64,000 nucleotides of DNA from Imperialibacter roseus (GTDB taxonomy: Bacteria; Bacteroidota; Bacteroidia; Cytophagales; Cyclobacteriaceae), in assembly GCF_032999765.1 (NCBI RefSeq), contig NZ_CP136051.1, positions 5,660,501 to 5,724,500 of the forward strand. The letters are read 5' to 3'. Position numbers and translations under genes: made by a program. Below are positions 1 to 12,200 of this stretch, piece by piece; within the stretch, counting starts at the first letter, position 1, and every line of letters begins with the position of its first letter. The notes below the pieces were generated by a model. It was not told the DNA's origin. It saw nothing but the letters and a program-made list of their open reading frames with translations, and searched no databases.

Positions 1-3000
1 AAGCAATTTGACCGTAAACACTGTACCCTTCTCTCTGGTGCTATTGACACTAATTGACCCATGATGAAGCTCAACAAGTTCCCGGGTCAGCGCCAGCCCG
101 ATCCCTGAACCTTCCTGAAATCTAGTCGTTGAGCTATCTACCTGATAAAACCTCTCGAAAATATTTTTCAGTTGATCTTCAGGGATTCCAATGCCTGAAT
201 CCGCCACATCAATTTCGACGGATTCTTGTAATTCTCTTATGGTCAAACTGATGCTTCCGCCGTCTTCTGTGAACTTAATTGCGTTAGTGATTAGATTAAA
301 AAAGACTTTTTCAATTTTGTCGACATCAAAAAAAATGTCCAGCGAGTCTACCTCCGAGTAAATAGACAACGTCAACCCTCGGCGATCTGCCAGCGAGTCA
401 AATGATCTGGTCAGGCCTTTCACAAATGATACCAAATCATATTTTGCAGCTTCTAACTTCAGCAAGCCGGTCTCCAGCTTCGACAGATCCAAAAGCTGGT
501 TGATCAAGCGCAAAAGCCGGTCGGCGTTGGACTTCATCATGCTCAGCACGCTGCCCGGCATCACTGCATCGTTGCCATCCGCCCGATCGTTTAGCGGGCC
601 AAGTATTAGGGTGAGCGGTGTTCGAAACTCATGGGAAATATTGGCAAAGAAGTTAGATTTCACTTTGTCCATTTCCTGAAGCTGCCTGGCCTGCTCCTTA
701 AGCTGTGCATTCTTTTGCTCGATTTCTTGTGTTCGCTGTCCTACAATGCGTTCAAGCACCAATTTTTCTTCTTTAAGTTGTTTGGAGCGCCGACGAATAA
801 TGAACTGTATCGTTCCCACAAACAACGCCAGGTAAATGACAAATGCCCACCAGGTGCGATACCATGGCGGAAGGATCAAAAAAGCATAGGAATCAACCTT
901 TCCCTGCACACCATAAATGTTTCTCCCTCGTACATAGAAAGTATAAGACCCTTCAGATAAGTTCGTAAAGTCTTTTTGTGTCTCCGTTGTCCAGGCCGAC
1001 CAGTCTTCATCATATCCTCCCAGCATAGTCTGGTATTCGTTTTTTTCTGCAAAGTCGAAACTGGTCGCCGCAAATTGAAACCGAATGAAATTGTTCGGAA
1101 ACTCCAATTTGGGGACTTTCAGTGCTTTTTCCTTCTGGTTCCCACCAAAAATCAGGGAATCATTTTTGGTGATAACCCGCCTTATGAGTGTATTGAAAGG
1201 TCTATCATAATTAACAGAGACGCTATGGTCATGTCGCAACAAAAGATCGTTACCACCCAGCCAGGTAATGCCATTAGGCTCTGAATAGATGTAAAAAAGG
1301 TTGACGTCTTCCAATCCCGCAAAGGCGTTATTCGCCCAGGCGTACTTTCCATCTTCTCCCCTTTTTGCATAGCCAGTATCCCTAACCTTCTTATCACGAT
1401 TGTATATATGTATCCATGCTCTACCATCAGTCCCTTCCTCAAAGAAATAGGCGGCATGAGAGCCATTGGCCAGCATATCTCCAAAAGTAGAATCAGGTCG
1501 AAATTTATTCAGCCCAGCATCAAACTGAAAAATACCACGGTGGGTGACTATAACCTTACCTCCTCCGTATGGATAAACGAAATTTTCAACCATGGAGGGC
1601 AGGCCTCCCAGCGTATCATACAGCTGCGCCTCCTGAATCTCAAGCGGTGAGCCCGGATCCGTTTTCAGTCGATAAATACCACGATGAAAGGTGCTAATCC
1701 AAAGAATACTATCCACGACCAGCATTCGGCGAATTTCCCCTCCGACATCAGGTAGTTTTCCAAGACTCTCCCATTTTCCGCCTTTCACTTCGAACACTGC
1801 CACGCCATCGGTAGTGCCGCCGTAAACAATGTTTGGGTTTTGAGGAGATTGATAAAGTTGGCGATATCCCTGAGGAGCTACAGGAACTTGCTCGAAGCCG
1901 CTTTTAGTCAATACCTTAATGCCAAAATCGGTGGCAACTACTAAAGAACGGTCGACCGTCAGAAAAGACCAGGCGCTATTGGCCCCCTCAATGCCGCTCA
2001 ACATTGCACCGTCCTTATCATTCCGTATTGTTGAGACTTCATGGCCCGTTGCTACATATAGTTCATTGTCATGCCTGATAATGGCATTCACTATGCCACG
2101 AACACCATTTTTTTGGTCAAAACGAGTAATTGGAGATGCAACGTCAACCTTACTTATTCCGTTGTCGAGCGCCAACCATACGGCACCACCATCATCAACA
2201 AATGCAGCGTGAACCGCATCATTTTGAAGCCCGTTCCCAGCATGAAGTCTGTATTTTAACTCCCCACCACCGGTAACTACTACGGCTCCCCCCAATATGG
2301 TACTTAGCATCATGCTTCCATCCTCAAGCCAAATGCCATGATAAAGTAGGCTTTCCTTAAGAAAAGCATCAATTTCAGTGGGAAACGCCGAAAATTCTGT
2401 CCCGTCGAAGTGGTAAAGTCCATCATTTGCTGTCCCAATGACCAAGCCCCCACCAGCTTTATTCCCAAGCATAAAATAGAATCGCTTGTCCATCAGTTTC
2501 TCGCTCCCCGGCACCAGCTGCAGCGAGTCTGCCACAAGCTTCAGAAGACCCACATTTCGCTGCTGCACATAGAAATCATTGTTTACAAAAAATGAGATGC
2601 CGAATGTGTTTTCGCCCGACTGCCAGGTCTTCATTTTTGACCCATCCCATCGGAAAATGTGACTATACCCACAAAAATAAGTCCCTTCAGGTGTAGAGAA
2701 GGTTCTTCGTATATTTCTAAAGTCCCTATTTTCCTCCCCCACTTCAGACTTGAGGGATACAAACTGCATTTGTCCGATTGAATCCGGTGCCAGATAGCCG
2801 ATTTCGTCGTAGCCGCCAGCAAAAATTCTATTACTTTCATCCTTAGCGAGAGAGAAAAACAGGCCGGTTTTAGTTTCAATTATCCTCCATCGAACGCCAT
2901 CAAATTCTAAAACCCCATTGGTATTGGCAAAGTACAGTATTCCTTTTTCATCCTGAATCGTGGCCCAGTTTTGAGCGTGCCCTCCAGTTTCTTTATGGCT

Positions 3001-3108
3001 GAAATTCGTTATTAGTGGAATCCCCATCTCATTGCGGCTTTGCCCAAATAGGTTTTGCCAGCAAAAAAAAATGATGAGTACCATGAGACCTCTGAAAGCA
3101 AGTTTCAT
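1..3108 (-). CDS. Two-component propeller sensor histidine kinase (3' end outside window)
   Basis: Starts at the ATG at 3108-3106 and stays open to base 1, so about 1,036 residues are present and the C-terminus is missing. Residues 1-22 form a signal peptide ending FGQS. Residues about 40-650 are a run of beta-propeller (Reg_prop-like) repeats, followed by a Y_Y_Y domain (about 670-745, with the GYDEDWSAW motif typical of that family). A single membrane helix lies near 751-773, then a short coiled coil. The HisKA motif ISHEFRTP carries the likely phosphorylated His826, and the HATPase domain shows an N box (NLITNAIKF) and G boxes (DSGIGIPED, GSGIGLAL). Proteins of this architecture in Bacteroidota usually continue into a receiver and an AraC-type output domain (hybrid two-component systems) and sense a periplasmic ligand; whether this one does cannot be seen here. 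It lies just downstream of the giant surface protein on the same strand, which could be a target or coincidence. Confidence 0.93.
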   Translation of the reverse strand, partial: MKLAFRGLMVLIIFFCWQNLFGQSRNEMGIPLITNFSHKETGGHAQNWATIQDEKGILYFANTNGVLEFDGVRWRIIETKTGLFFSLAKDESNRIFAGGYDEIGYLAPDSIGQMQFVSLKSEVGEENRDFRNIRRTFSTPEGTYFCGYSHIFRWDGSKMKTWQSGENTFGISFFVNNDFYVQQRNVGLLKLVADSLQLVPGSEKLMDKRFYFMLGNKAGGGLVIGTANDGLYHFDGTEFSAFPTEIDAFLKESLLYHGIWLEDGSMMLSTILGGAVVVTGGGELKYRLHAGNGLQNDAVHAAFVDDGGAVWLALDNGISKVDVASPITRFDQKNGVRGIVNAIIRHDNELYVATGHEVSTIRNDKDGAMLSGIEGANSAWSFLTVDRSLVVATDFGIKVLTKSGFEQVPVAPQGYRQLYQSPQNPNIVYGGTTDGVAVFEVKGGKWESLGKLPDVGGEIRRMLVVDSILWISTFHRGIYRLKTDPGSPLEIQEAQLYDTLGGLPSMVENFVYPYGGGKVIVTHRGIFQFDAGLNKFRPDSTFGDMLANGSHAAYFFEEGTDGRAWIHIYNRDKKVRDTGYAKRGEDGKYAWANNAFAGLEDVNLFYIYSEPNGITWLGGNDLLLRHDHSVSVNYDRPFNTLIRRVITKNDSLIFGGNQKEKALKVPKLEFPNNFIRFQFAATSFDFAEKNEYQTMLGGYDEDWSAWTTETQKDFTNLSEGSYTFYVRGRNIYGVQGKVDSYAFLILPPWYRTWWAFVIYLALFVGTIQFIIRRRSKQLKEEKLVLERIVGQRTQEIEQKNAQLKEQARQLQEMDKVKSNFFANISHEFRTPLTLILGPLNDRADGNDAVMPGSVLSMMKSNADRLLRLINQLLDLSKLETGLLKLEAAKYDLVSFVKGLTRSFDSLADRRGLTLSIYSEVDSLDIFFDVDKIEKVFFNLITNAIKFTEDGGSISLTIRELQESVEIDVADSGIGIPEDQLKNIFERFYQVDSSTTRFQEGSGIGLALTRELVELHHGSISVNSTREKGTVFTVKLL

Positions 3109-3243
3109 ACGATCGAAGGTTAGATTGCAGATGCAATTTGTCGGCTGAGCGGCTATAACAGATTAGAACTTAACGCATAATCTACTGAAATACCACTACT
3201 TGTGTTAAAAAATTTGCCAATCAGAATGGCATGTGAATCCAGG

Positions 3244-6200
3244 TTACTTCTTCACTATCAACCTGAATGAGACTATCTCTACTCCATTCCCATGCTTGTC
3301 AAAAAATCGCAATATATATAGGCCGTTTTTAACATCTGTCAAATCCAATACAGTCTGCTGGCTGGTGCCCTGCCGCACCGCTTTTGACATTATCGTCTGA
3401 CCGTTCAAATCCATAAGCTCTGCGACAACCTCGCCCTTTACAAGCTTCTCGTACCGTATCGTGATATAGTCATCCGCCGGGTTAGGGTACACCGTCAGCC
3501 CCTTGAAGTAATCCAAATAGATGCCCGTCTCTTCCACCTTGGTCACCACAATGCTGGTTGGCGTAGCCAACGCATTGATACGGATGCTGTTCTGCTCAAC
3601 GCCTGTGCCACCGCCAAGCTGAAAATCGATAAAAGAAGTAGGATCCATCGGAATACCCGGATACTGAATATTAACACGATAGTCACCATCAGGAAGGTTG
3701 TTCATCTCAAACTGACCCGTTTCATCTGTTTGAACATAGGCGATCAGCTCATAGTCATCTTCATTGTCCTTCGCCCTGAACCGGGAACGGCTCACACTCA
3801 CGCCTGCTCCCTGCACACGGCTGCGGTCAAGCACCTTGCCGCCAGTGTCCCCAAAGTCCGACTCAAAAAGACCTTTGAACGTGTTGTCTCCATCTGCTGG
3901 CGTCAATTCCCTCGGTACGTTAACCATCGTCAACACCAGGTCGCCAATATTGTCTCTTAGCTGGATCAGATCAGCAAACACCCAGTCGATCGTACTACGG
4001 TAGTAACTTGGTATGTATTTTTGGTGGTCCTGCTCGGCATACAAAAGATAGTCTCCCAACACTATGTCTTTGATTTCAAAGCCTCCATTGGCTGCGCTGT
4101 TGTAAAAACCTGTTGTATCGTACGCTCCGGTCTTTACTCCCAGCAATGCACCATTTGCATTGGCAACGCTAGCGTTGTTCAGGTCGGAGATCAGACCCGT
4201 AATCGTGGCGGTGCCCAGCACTTTTTGTACTTCGCTTCGCAAGGTCAGCCCTGCCACTTTGCTGCTGGTTATCTCCAGCTCGTAGCTTCCCATGTTCTCA
4301 TATCTTATCGGCCCCAGTTGATAGGTGCTGCTGGTTCCTGCTGCTATCGATGAACCATTGTGGTACCACTGGTAGCTATTGGCTGTGCCGCCAACAGGCA
4401 CCTCTACAGTTACTGCTGTGTTCACAGCTATCTTTTCGTCTCGGGCCTGGCCGGTCAGTTTCTGAGGGGCATAGTTGATACTGGCTATGCCTATGTTGGG
4501 CTCCAGGTCGTCAAACTGCAGCCGGTTGTTGCTCACATTTAAGGTGGTAAGCGCTATGATGTTAGTAAGAGTTGGTAAGCTGCTTACCTCATTGTTGGAG
4601 ATATCAATAACTGTCAGCCTTCGCATGTCACCGAGACGTACCGGTAATTCACCCAGCAGATTGTTGGATGGAAGGGTTATGCCCGTAACACGGTCGTTCG
4701 CTACTGTGATCCCAAACCAGGTCGCTATATCAGCCGTGTTCCAGTTTGTATTATTATTCCAGCTATCACCCCCCAGTAGGTTATAAAGCTCGGTCAATAT
4801 CAGCCTGTCCCGTTCCAGTGAGCTTACCCGAAGTGCCACAGGCAATGTGGTCAACGTAAGGTTGGGCAGCTGGGTGTTGTTAATCTGAGCTGTATAGCTC
4901 CCCTCTTCAGCAAATGTTGGAAAGGCTATCGTGTACTCCGGCCCGGTGGCCCCATCGATGACTGTCCCGTTTTTATACCACTGATACTGGTTTGAAGTCC
5001 CTGCACTTGTCCGGTCAATTGATAAAGGCTCTCCTCTCTCCTGAAGCAGGTCAACTGCGGTAAACAAGTCCGCTTGCGGTGAGTAGCTAAACGTCGTTAC
5101 TCCTGCAAACTGCTCCAGCGAACCAAAGTCCAGTCGGTTATTTGACACGTTGAGTGTCTGCAGTGCTGACAGGTTAGCATTGGCTGGCACCGTGGTGATT
5201 TGGTTATTGGCCAGATCCAGCTGCACCAAAGCATTTAGCTCGGTGCCGGTCATCGTTGGGAAAGCTCCCGTCACGTTGTTGGAGGGAAGGTTCAGGGCCG
5301 TCACCCGGCTGTTCTCAACAACAACACCCGACCAACCTCTCACCTGAGCTGCTTTCCAGTTTGCTGAATTTGTCCAGCCGGCGCCTCCCATTTCATCATA
5401 GATTTTCACAAGGGCTGTTGAGTCCTCCGTCAACTCGTCAGATTTTAATGTCTTGACCTCAAGGGTATCTGAATAGGCAGTTTCACCATCTGCATTGAAT
5501 GCCTTTATCCTCATGAAATAGCTCGTGGCATGGTAAAGACCAGTCACTGAGGCCACGGTGTCGGCAGTCTCAAAGGGATTGTAGCCTGGCAAATAGTTTG
5601 TAAAGAGTCCGTCGGTTGCTATTTCCAGCCTGTAGCCATCAACAGCCTCTGAAGCGGACCAGTTGGCCTGAAAACCAAAGCTTGTAATGTTGGTTGCAGC
5701 CAGCCAGGTGGGCGTCAAATCTATTGCTTCCAGAACAATGCTGCCCTGAAGAGGGCTAGTCACATTGTAGTTCGTAGTCGCCGTAGTTCCATTGAAGGAG
5801 TATATATCATAAAATATCTCTGTGCCTGCAACTTCGCTTAAGGTATCAGAAAAAGTGAGGGCCGTTGCCGATTGAACAACGAATTGTTCACTGTAAATCT
5901 CCCCATACACATAGTCTGCGGCGTCCAGCGGGGCCGTGTCAACTATTCCGACCAATCTTCTCAAAATAAGGTAGCTGGCTGCGTCAGCTGCAGCCGTAAA
6001 CGAGCCCGTCACTACAGCGCCATTCTGAGTCAAGACTAGTCCACTTGCCTGCTCTATGGGAGTACTTGCAAAGCTTAAAACACTTGCAATTACTGGGTTG
6101 ATGCTGTAAACTGTTTCAGCTCCTGTTCCATTGAAAGCATAAACCAGATAGGTGTAGTCCGTCTCTGGCAGCAAACCAGTATCGGTAAAACTGGTGGCTA

Positions 6201-9200
6201 TGTCAACCTGTATCACTGTATTGTCCGCCGCCGGAGTCGATCCCTGCGTTAGCGGCACACCAGTTACAGGCGTATAGGAAGCAGCGCTGGTCAGCTTTCT
6301 GATAACAACATAACCATCTGACCCGAAGCCATTAAAAGAGCCGCTAATAGCATTCGCCTTGTCCTTTGAGATAGCAAGAGCGCCTGCATCAGTCGGGGTA
6401 GCGGGGTAAGTAAGGATACTTGAGGTGGCAGAAGTTGCACTATAAATGGTGCTGCTTCCCGTGCCGTTAAATGCATAAACATCGTACGTGTAGTCGGTTG
6501 ACGGAACCAGGCCTGTATCTGTAAATGAAAATGTTGCCCCTACCTGCACCACGTAGTTGTCGGTGGCGGGCGTTGCTCCCTGAGTGAGGGCTGCACCATT
6601 TTGCGGCACATAGGCTGCCGAAGAAGTCAATCTTCGAATAACCACATAGCCTTCAGCTCCTGACGTTGGAAAATTACCAGTGACCTCATTTGCCGAATTT
6701 TTTCCCAATGTGAGACCAGTTGGTGCTGTTGGTGTAACCACAGTTGTCACTACCAGTGGGTCACTTATCACGCTAATGCCTGTAACCAGACCAAATGCCA
6801 CGGAGATGCTTGCATCGTCCATCGAAAATGTCAACGGGGCACCTGTTCCGGTAGCGTCAGCTCGTGAATCAGCAATAAAATAGAAATATTTTCCTGCCAC
6901 ATAAAGGGGCTCATTAGTGAGGTCAAAAGAAGCATTGCTGGCTGTCACCAGAGTAGGGGAAATAATTGCATTATCACCTGTAGTGGCCAGACTATTGTCC
7001 GCAGAAATCACTAATTGGAAGTTCTGGAGGTTAGCCTGGGGGTCTTCTGAAAAGTTGTAAGTCAGAGCGGTGAGCTCGGCGTACTGATTAGCTGAAATGA
7101 GCGCTTCCAGTAACACAATGCCTGATGACCCGCTGCCAACCGTAACCTCTGAGCCTGTGTTGTTTTGAGCAGTAGCACTAAAAATGGGGCCCGCCTTAAA
7201 TGTTATCGTTGGGCCACTATAGGTGAATGGATCAACCGTTCCTGTTGAAAAATCAATACCCAACTCGGAAGAGGCAAAACTAATACCCGGTTGGGTGGGG
7301 TTCGCCTCAATTTTAGTATCTGCCACAAGGAAAAGGTAATGGTCAGCGGCAGTCAGCACCTCACTGAGAGACTGGAATTCAATATCTGTAATTGACAAAA
7401 ATGGACTACTGCTTAATAATACATTGTCGCCCCCAGTGGAGAAAAACTGATCTACCGAGTAGTACAGTCTGTAATTCTGGAAACTCTTGCTCAGGTCCAC
7501 ACTTGACGTAAAAGCGACCCTCGTCAATGTGGTTCCAGCAGTGATATTAACAGCTAATCCCGCCACAACAACATCAGGCGTGCCATTGTTAACAGCAGCC
7601 ACGGGCGTTTCTCCATTATTGGAAGTTACTACAAAAGGACCAGGGCCCACCTGAATTTCATATGTACCAGCGTCGACCTGAGCATTCGAAATACGGGGAT
7701 TGCCCGCCAAATCCAAAGGCAACACTTCAACAGTATTCGCATCGTTGTCGACGTCAAGGTCGTCAAGCGGAAGGAACGAGATATCGCCGAAATCCTGCGC
7801 TGAAGACCCACTTTGGATGGAGAGGTCTCCAGTGCCTGACGAGGTGAAAAGGGGATCTGCTACCGATATATTGGCAGCGGTAATTGTTCCTGCAAAGCCC
7901 GAATAATCTCCTATGTTCCAGGAATCCACAACCGAGTTGGAAATGTCAAGATTGGAGCCGTCGTCGATAATATTGATCTGACTACCTGCATTAGCCCAAA
8001 GAACACTGTTGCTAATGACAGCGCTGGAAACAAAGCCGCCGGAAGAAACAACTGCTACTCCATCGCTACTGGATGAAGTGGTAAATGTTGTTTGAGTTAA
8101 GATCACACTGTGATCAGATGAAGCCGATTTAAAATAAATCCCAGCACCCGGATTCCCAGAGTTATTGTAGAATCTCCCATTTGTGAGGGAAATGTCTGAA
8201 TCAAGGGATCCAATGGCTCCCCCATTCAGGCCAAACGCACTATTCGTATCGAAATCGACACTGACAGCCAGTAGAGAAGATCCGTTCGAAAGATAAATAC
8301 CGCCGGCTTCCCACGCTGTGTTGTTGTTAAAATAGCTATTCGAAATCTTAATGATAGCATTGTCGGCATAAATGGCCCCTCCAGTACCAAAGTTGATCAC
8401 CGAGTTGGAAAGAAATGAAGACTTCTCAATAGTAACGGTGCTATTACCTACATATAAGCCGGCACCGAAATCGTTCTGATTAAGTTGAATGGTGAGGTTG
8501 GCCAAAATGGGATCAGCACCTCCTTCGATCTTAATGCCTCCGCCATAGTTATCGGTTCCAAACTCCCCGCTACCGCCACTAATAGTAAAACCGTCAAGCC
8601 TTGCATTGTTGCCAGAGCCTCCAATATAAACGACAAGGTAACTGTTGAGAAAATTAGGAGAATCGCCATCAAGACTAGTCACATTAGTCACCGGATCTCG
8701 TTGCGAAAGATTTGTTTCTGTCCCGTTAAAGCCCCCATAAACGGATGTTCCCGTTGGGATCACGAAAGGAATAGACGGATCGTCTCCGCTTGGATAGTAA
8801 TTGCCTGCCGCTACCCAAATCTCCGTACCATCCACCGCTGCGGCAAGTGCACTTTGCAAATCGGTGAAGGCGTCCGTCCAGGTACTTCCATCGTTGTTGC
8901 CAACCGCATTCACATCTACATAGGCAAACAACAAAGGATCAGGATTGCCCTGGTGTTCAAAAGCACCCAAATCTACTGTAAAGTTGTAGTATCTGGGGTT
9001 CTTTCCTAAATCGTACGGCGCATACTCCAGATAGTCCGCATCCTGATCCTCATCGAATATGTCTATATACCAAGGTTGTTCAAGAACAAAATTGTCGCCG
9101 GCATCGATAGCTGGTGATGCCAGCAAAAGGTGATAGTCCTGGTTGGCCGAATTGATAAACAGGGGATCGGTGAGGTAAATATTACTCTCAGTCTCAGCGG

Positions 9201-12200
9201 CGTAAGCCGTATTGTCCCAATCCTCCACTATGGAGTTCTGGATCGTAAACGCTCCGCCGTCATTAAAGTTTTTCAAACTACCTGCCTGTGCCACCGAGGT
9301 ATTCCCCCAAAAAATCGAATTATCAATCTGTATGGATGCGCCCGAAAAGAAGTTCAGGGCGCCTGGCCCGTCATTCGAAGCATTGTCAGCAATGGTAGAA
9401 TTGACCACGATAGAGGTAGACAGGTCGTCGACGACAATCGCCCCACCGTAATCATATGCAAAGTTGCCAGCAAAAAGGTTTTGAAAAGCCTCAAAGTAGC
9501 TCTCCTGGAGGTAAATACCTCCGCCGGTTGTAGCTGTAGCTCCATTGTTAAGAAATTTATTGTAATAGCTCACTGAGTTGTCAATCAGGTTTGAGCCATT
9601 CATATAAAGCCCGCCGCCAGAAACTGCGTCGTTATATTGAAAGACGCTTCTGTAGATGAATGGCTCCGAAGCGTCCAAATAAGCTCCTCCACCAGTCGTT
9701 GCCTGGTTGTTCTGGAAATGGCTGTTAAGGATTGTTATGCTCGTGCCCGTGATATAAGCGCCACCGCCACTTGTTCCGGCATAATTATACTCAACAAACA
9801 CATTATTAATACTAAATTCAGCCGTTGATGAGTAGATTCCGCCACCATCGCCGGCCGCATTACCCCCGCTAATTGTCAGACCATCTAGGTAAACCCCAGT
9901 CACGTTGCTGATGATAACGACGTTATTTGAGTTGTCAGAAATAAAAGAAAAGTTGAAGTCATCGTCGCCGTTGAGGTCACCACTTAAAACCGTCTGCGAC
10001 GGATCTGCGTACCTCTCACCAAGGCTTCCTTCAATGCCATCAAAACCACCAAAAATACTCAGATCGTTTTGAGTGATCACGAACGAAAGAGATGTGTTGC
10101 CCGCATTGATCCCATCAGGCCTGTATACACCGTTGGCCACCCATATCTGGTCACCATCTGCAGCAGCGGCCAGGGCGTCCTGCAAATCCGTATAAGCATT
10201 CGTCCACGAAGTTCCGTTATTCAATCCGGATGCATCGGCCTTCACGTAAATGGTTTCGGCCGGATCAGGCACACCTGAAGCTATCCATTCTGTGCCAGTC
10301 ATGTTCTTCAATTCTCCATTCAATCCATTGCCAGTCAGGTCTGGCAAAACCACCCCAGATACCTCGTCAAATCGATAGTAAGCAAGAAGCCCAGCTTCAT
10401 TACCCACAAGTGTCGAATATCTGTTGTCATTGATTTCACTCAACGTACGCTCGCCATCCCAGATGCGTACATCATCAATACTTCCTTCAAGGTTGAGAGT
10501 GCCTGCAGTCCTTCTGGCTCCAATAGTTAGACGACCGAACGAGTAGGCCGGTGTTCCAAGGGTATTGGTCCCCGTGTCGGTATCGTCAACCCCATCAACA
10601 TAAATGGTCCCGTCTCCTGCACCACGATACACAACCGCTACATGGTGCCAGACACCATCGTTGTACGTGCCATTAGTTTGCATGGAACCACCGTTAACTA
10701 CAAGAGTTATTTGATCCCCCAATGATTGCTGAACCGAATATTCCGTATCTGAATTTCCTTTTTCGATGAATACCTTATTACCTGTGGCAGTCGTACTAAA
10801 CCAAAATTCTATAGTGAAAGCCCCTGCTGGTTCCAATATTGGGCTATCAAACATCTCCACATAGTCGTCCACAGTAAATGGCAAGGCATTTCCCTGGCGG
10901 ACCATAAAACCGTTCGACACGTAGTAGGAACTTTCACTTCCACCAAAATCCGTCTTGGCCCGGTAGAAGTATTGTGTTCCCGGGGTGAGGGTCACGCTAA
11001 TATCGACTCCTCCCGATATTCCCACACTAATATTCTGACCTGAAGGCAAGAATGAGCCAAATGCCGGGTCGGTAGATACGTCAACGAGGAGATCTACTGC
11101 GCCGGGCGGTGCAATTAAGTTAGGCGTGAAGCCCTCAGTGGTGACGTTCGTGGCATTGTAAATGGCAGGTGGCGCAAGTGTGTTCAAATATAGGGCAATT
11201 CGCCCTCCATTGAAGTCATCTGTTCCTGTCATCAGGAGGTCTAAATCACCGTCGTTGTCGAAGTCGCCCCAATCAGCGGTACCATAGATGTAGTTATCAA
11301 CTTTTATCCCGGAATTCACATAAGTTCCGGAATTGTTGATGTAGATGGTTGTCGTAGGGTCATTGGTTTCGCCAGATCCATTGATAACCAAGTCAAGATC
11401 TCCGTCACCATCATAATCACCCCAGGCGAATTCCCCTTCACCATTTTCTAACAGTCCAGCATTACTATCTACAAATACGCCAGCATCATTTCTATAAATA
11501 ATGGGCGCATTATCGGCGCCTGATCCAGATACAAGCAGGTCAAGATCTCCATCACTATCATAATCACCCCAGGCCACTTTACCAACGGACTTTCCTTCAA
11601 GTCCTGCTACGATATCTGTGAATACGCCAGCATCATTTCGATAAATTGTGGTAATTGTGGAGGCATCACTGTCTGTAGTTCCACTACTTACAAGGTCAAG
11701 GTCTCCATCACTATCATAGTCGCCCCAAGCCACACCACCCTCATATACACCCGTTACAACTGCGTTGTGATCAACGAACGTTCCAGCATCATTGCGGTAA
11801 ATAATTGTTGAAGTCAATGCAGGAAAATTACTGTTGTATTTTCCTTGTACCACAAGGTCTAAGTCTCCATCACTATCGAAATCTCCCCAATCAGCTTCAG
11901 AGAAAGCAACACCTTGGAAAGTTTCTCCTGCATTTGTAAAAGTCCCAGCATCATTTCTGTATAAAATTGCTAGAGGTACTCCTAAATCGCTGAATCCGGT
12001 TAAAAACAAATCAAGGTCACCATCATTGTCATAATCTCCCCAATCGACACTACCCTCATAAGCTCCAGTTAGTGATGCAAAAATATCTTCGAAATTGCCT
12101 AAGGAGTTACTAAAGATCTTTGTAATTACTCCTCCGTATTCAAAATCATACCCACTCACTACCACATCAAAATCTCCATCACCATCATAGTCTGCCCAAC

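Noticed and set aside
8485-9009. Open frame of 174 codons on the plus strand
   Set aside because: It is antisense to the second beta-helix unit of the giant protein and shows no domain.
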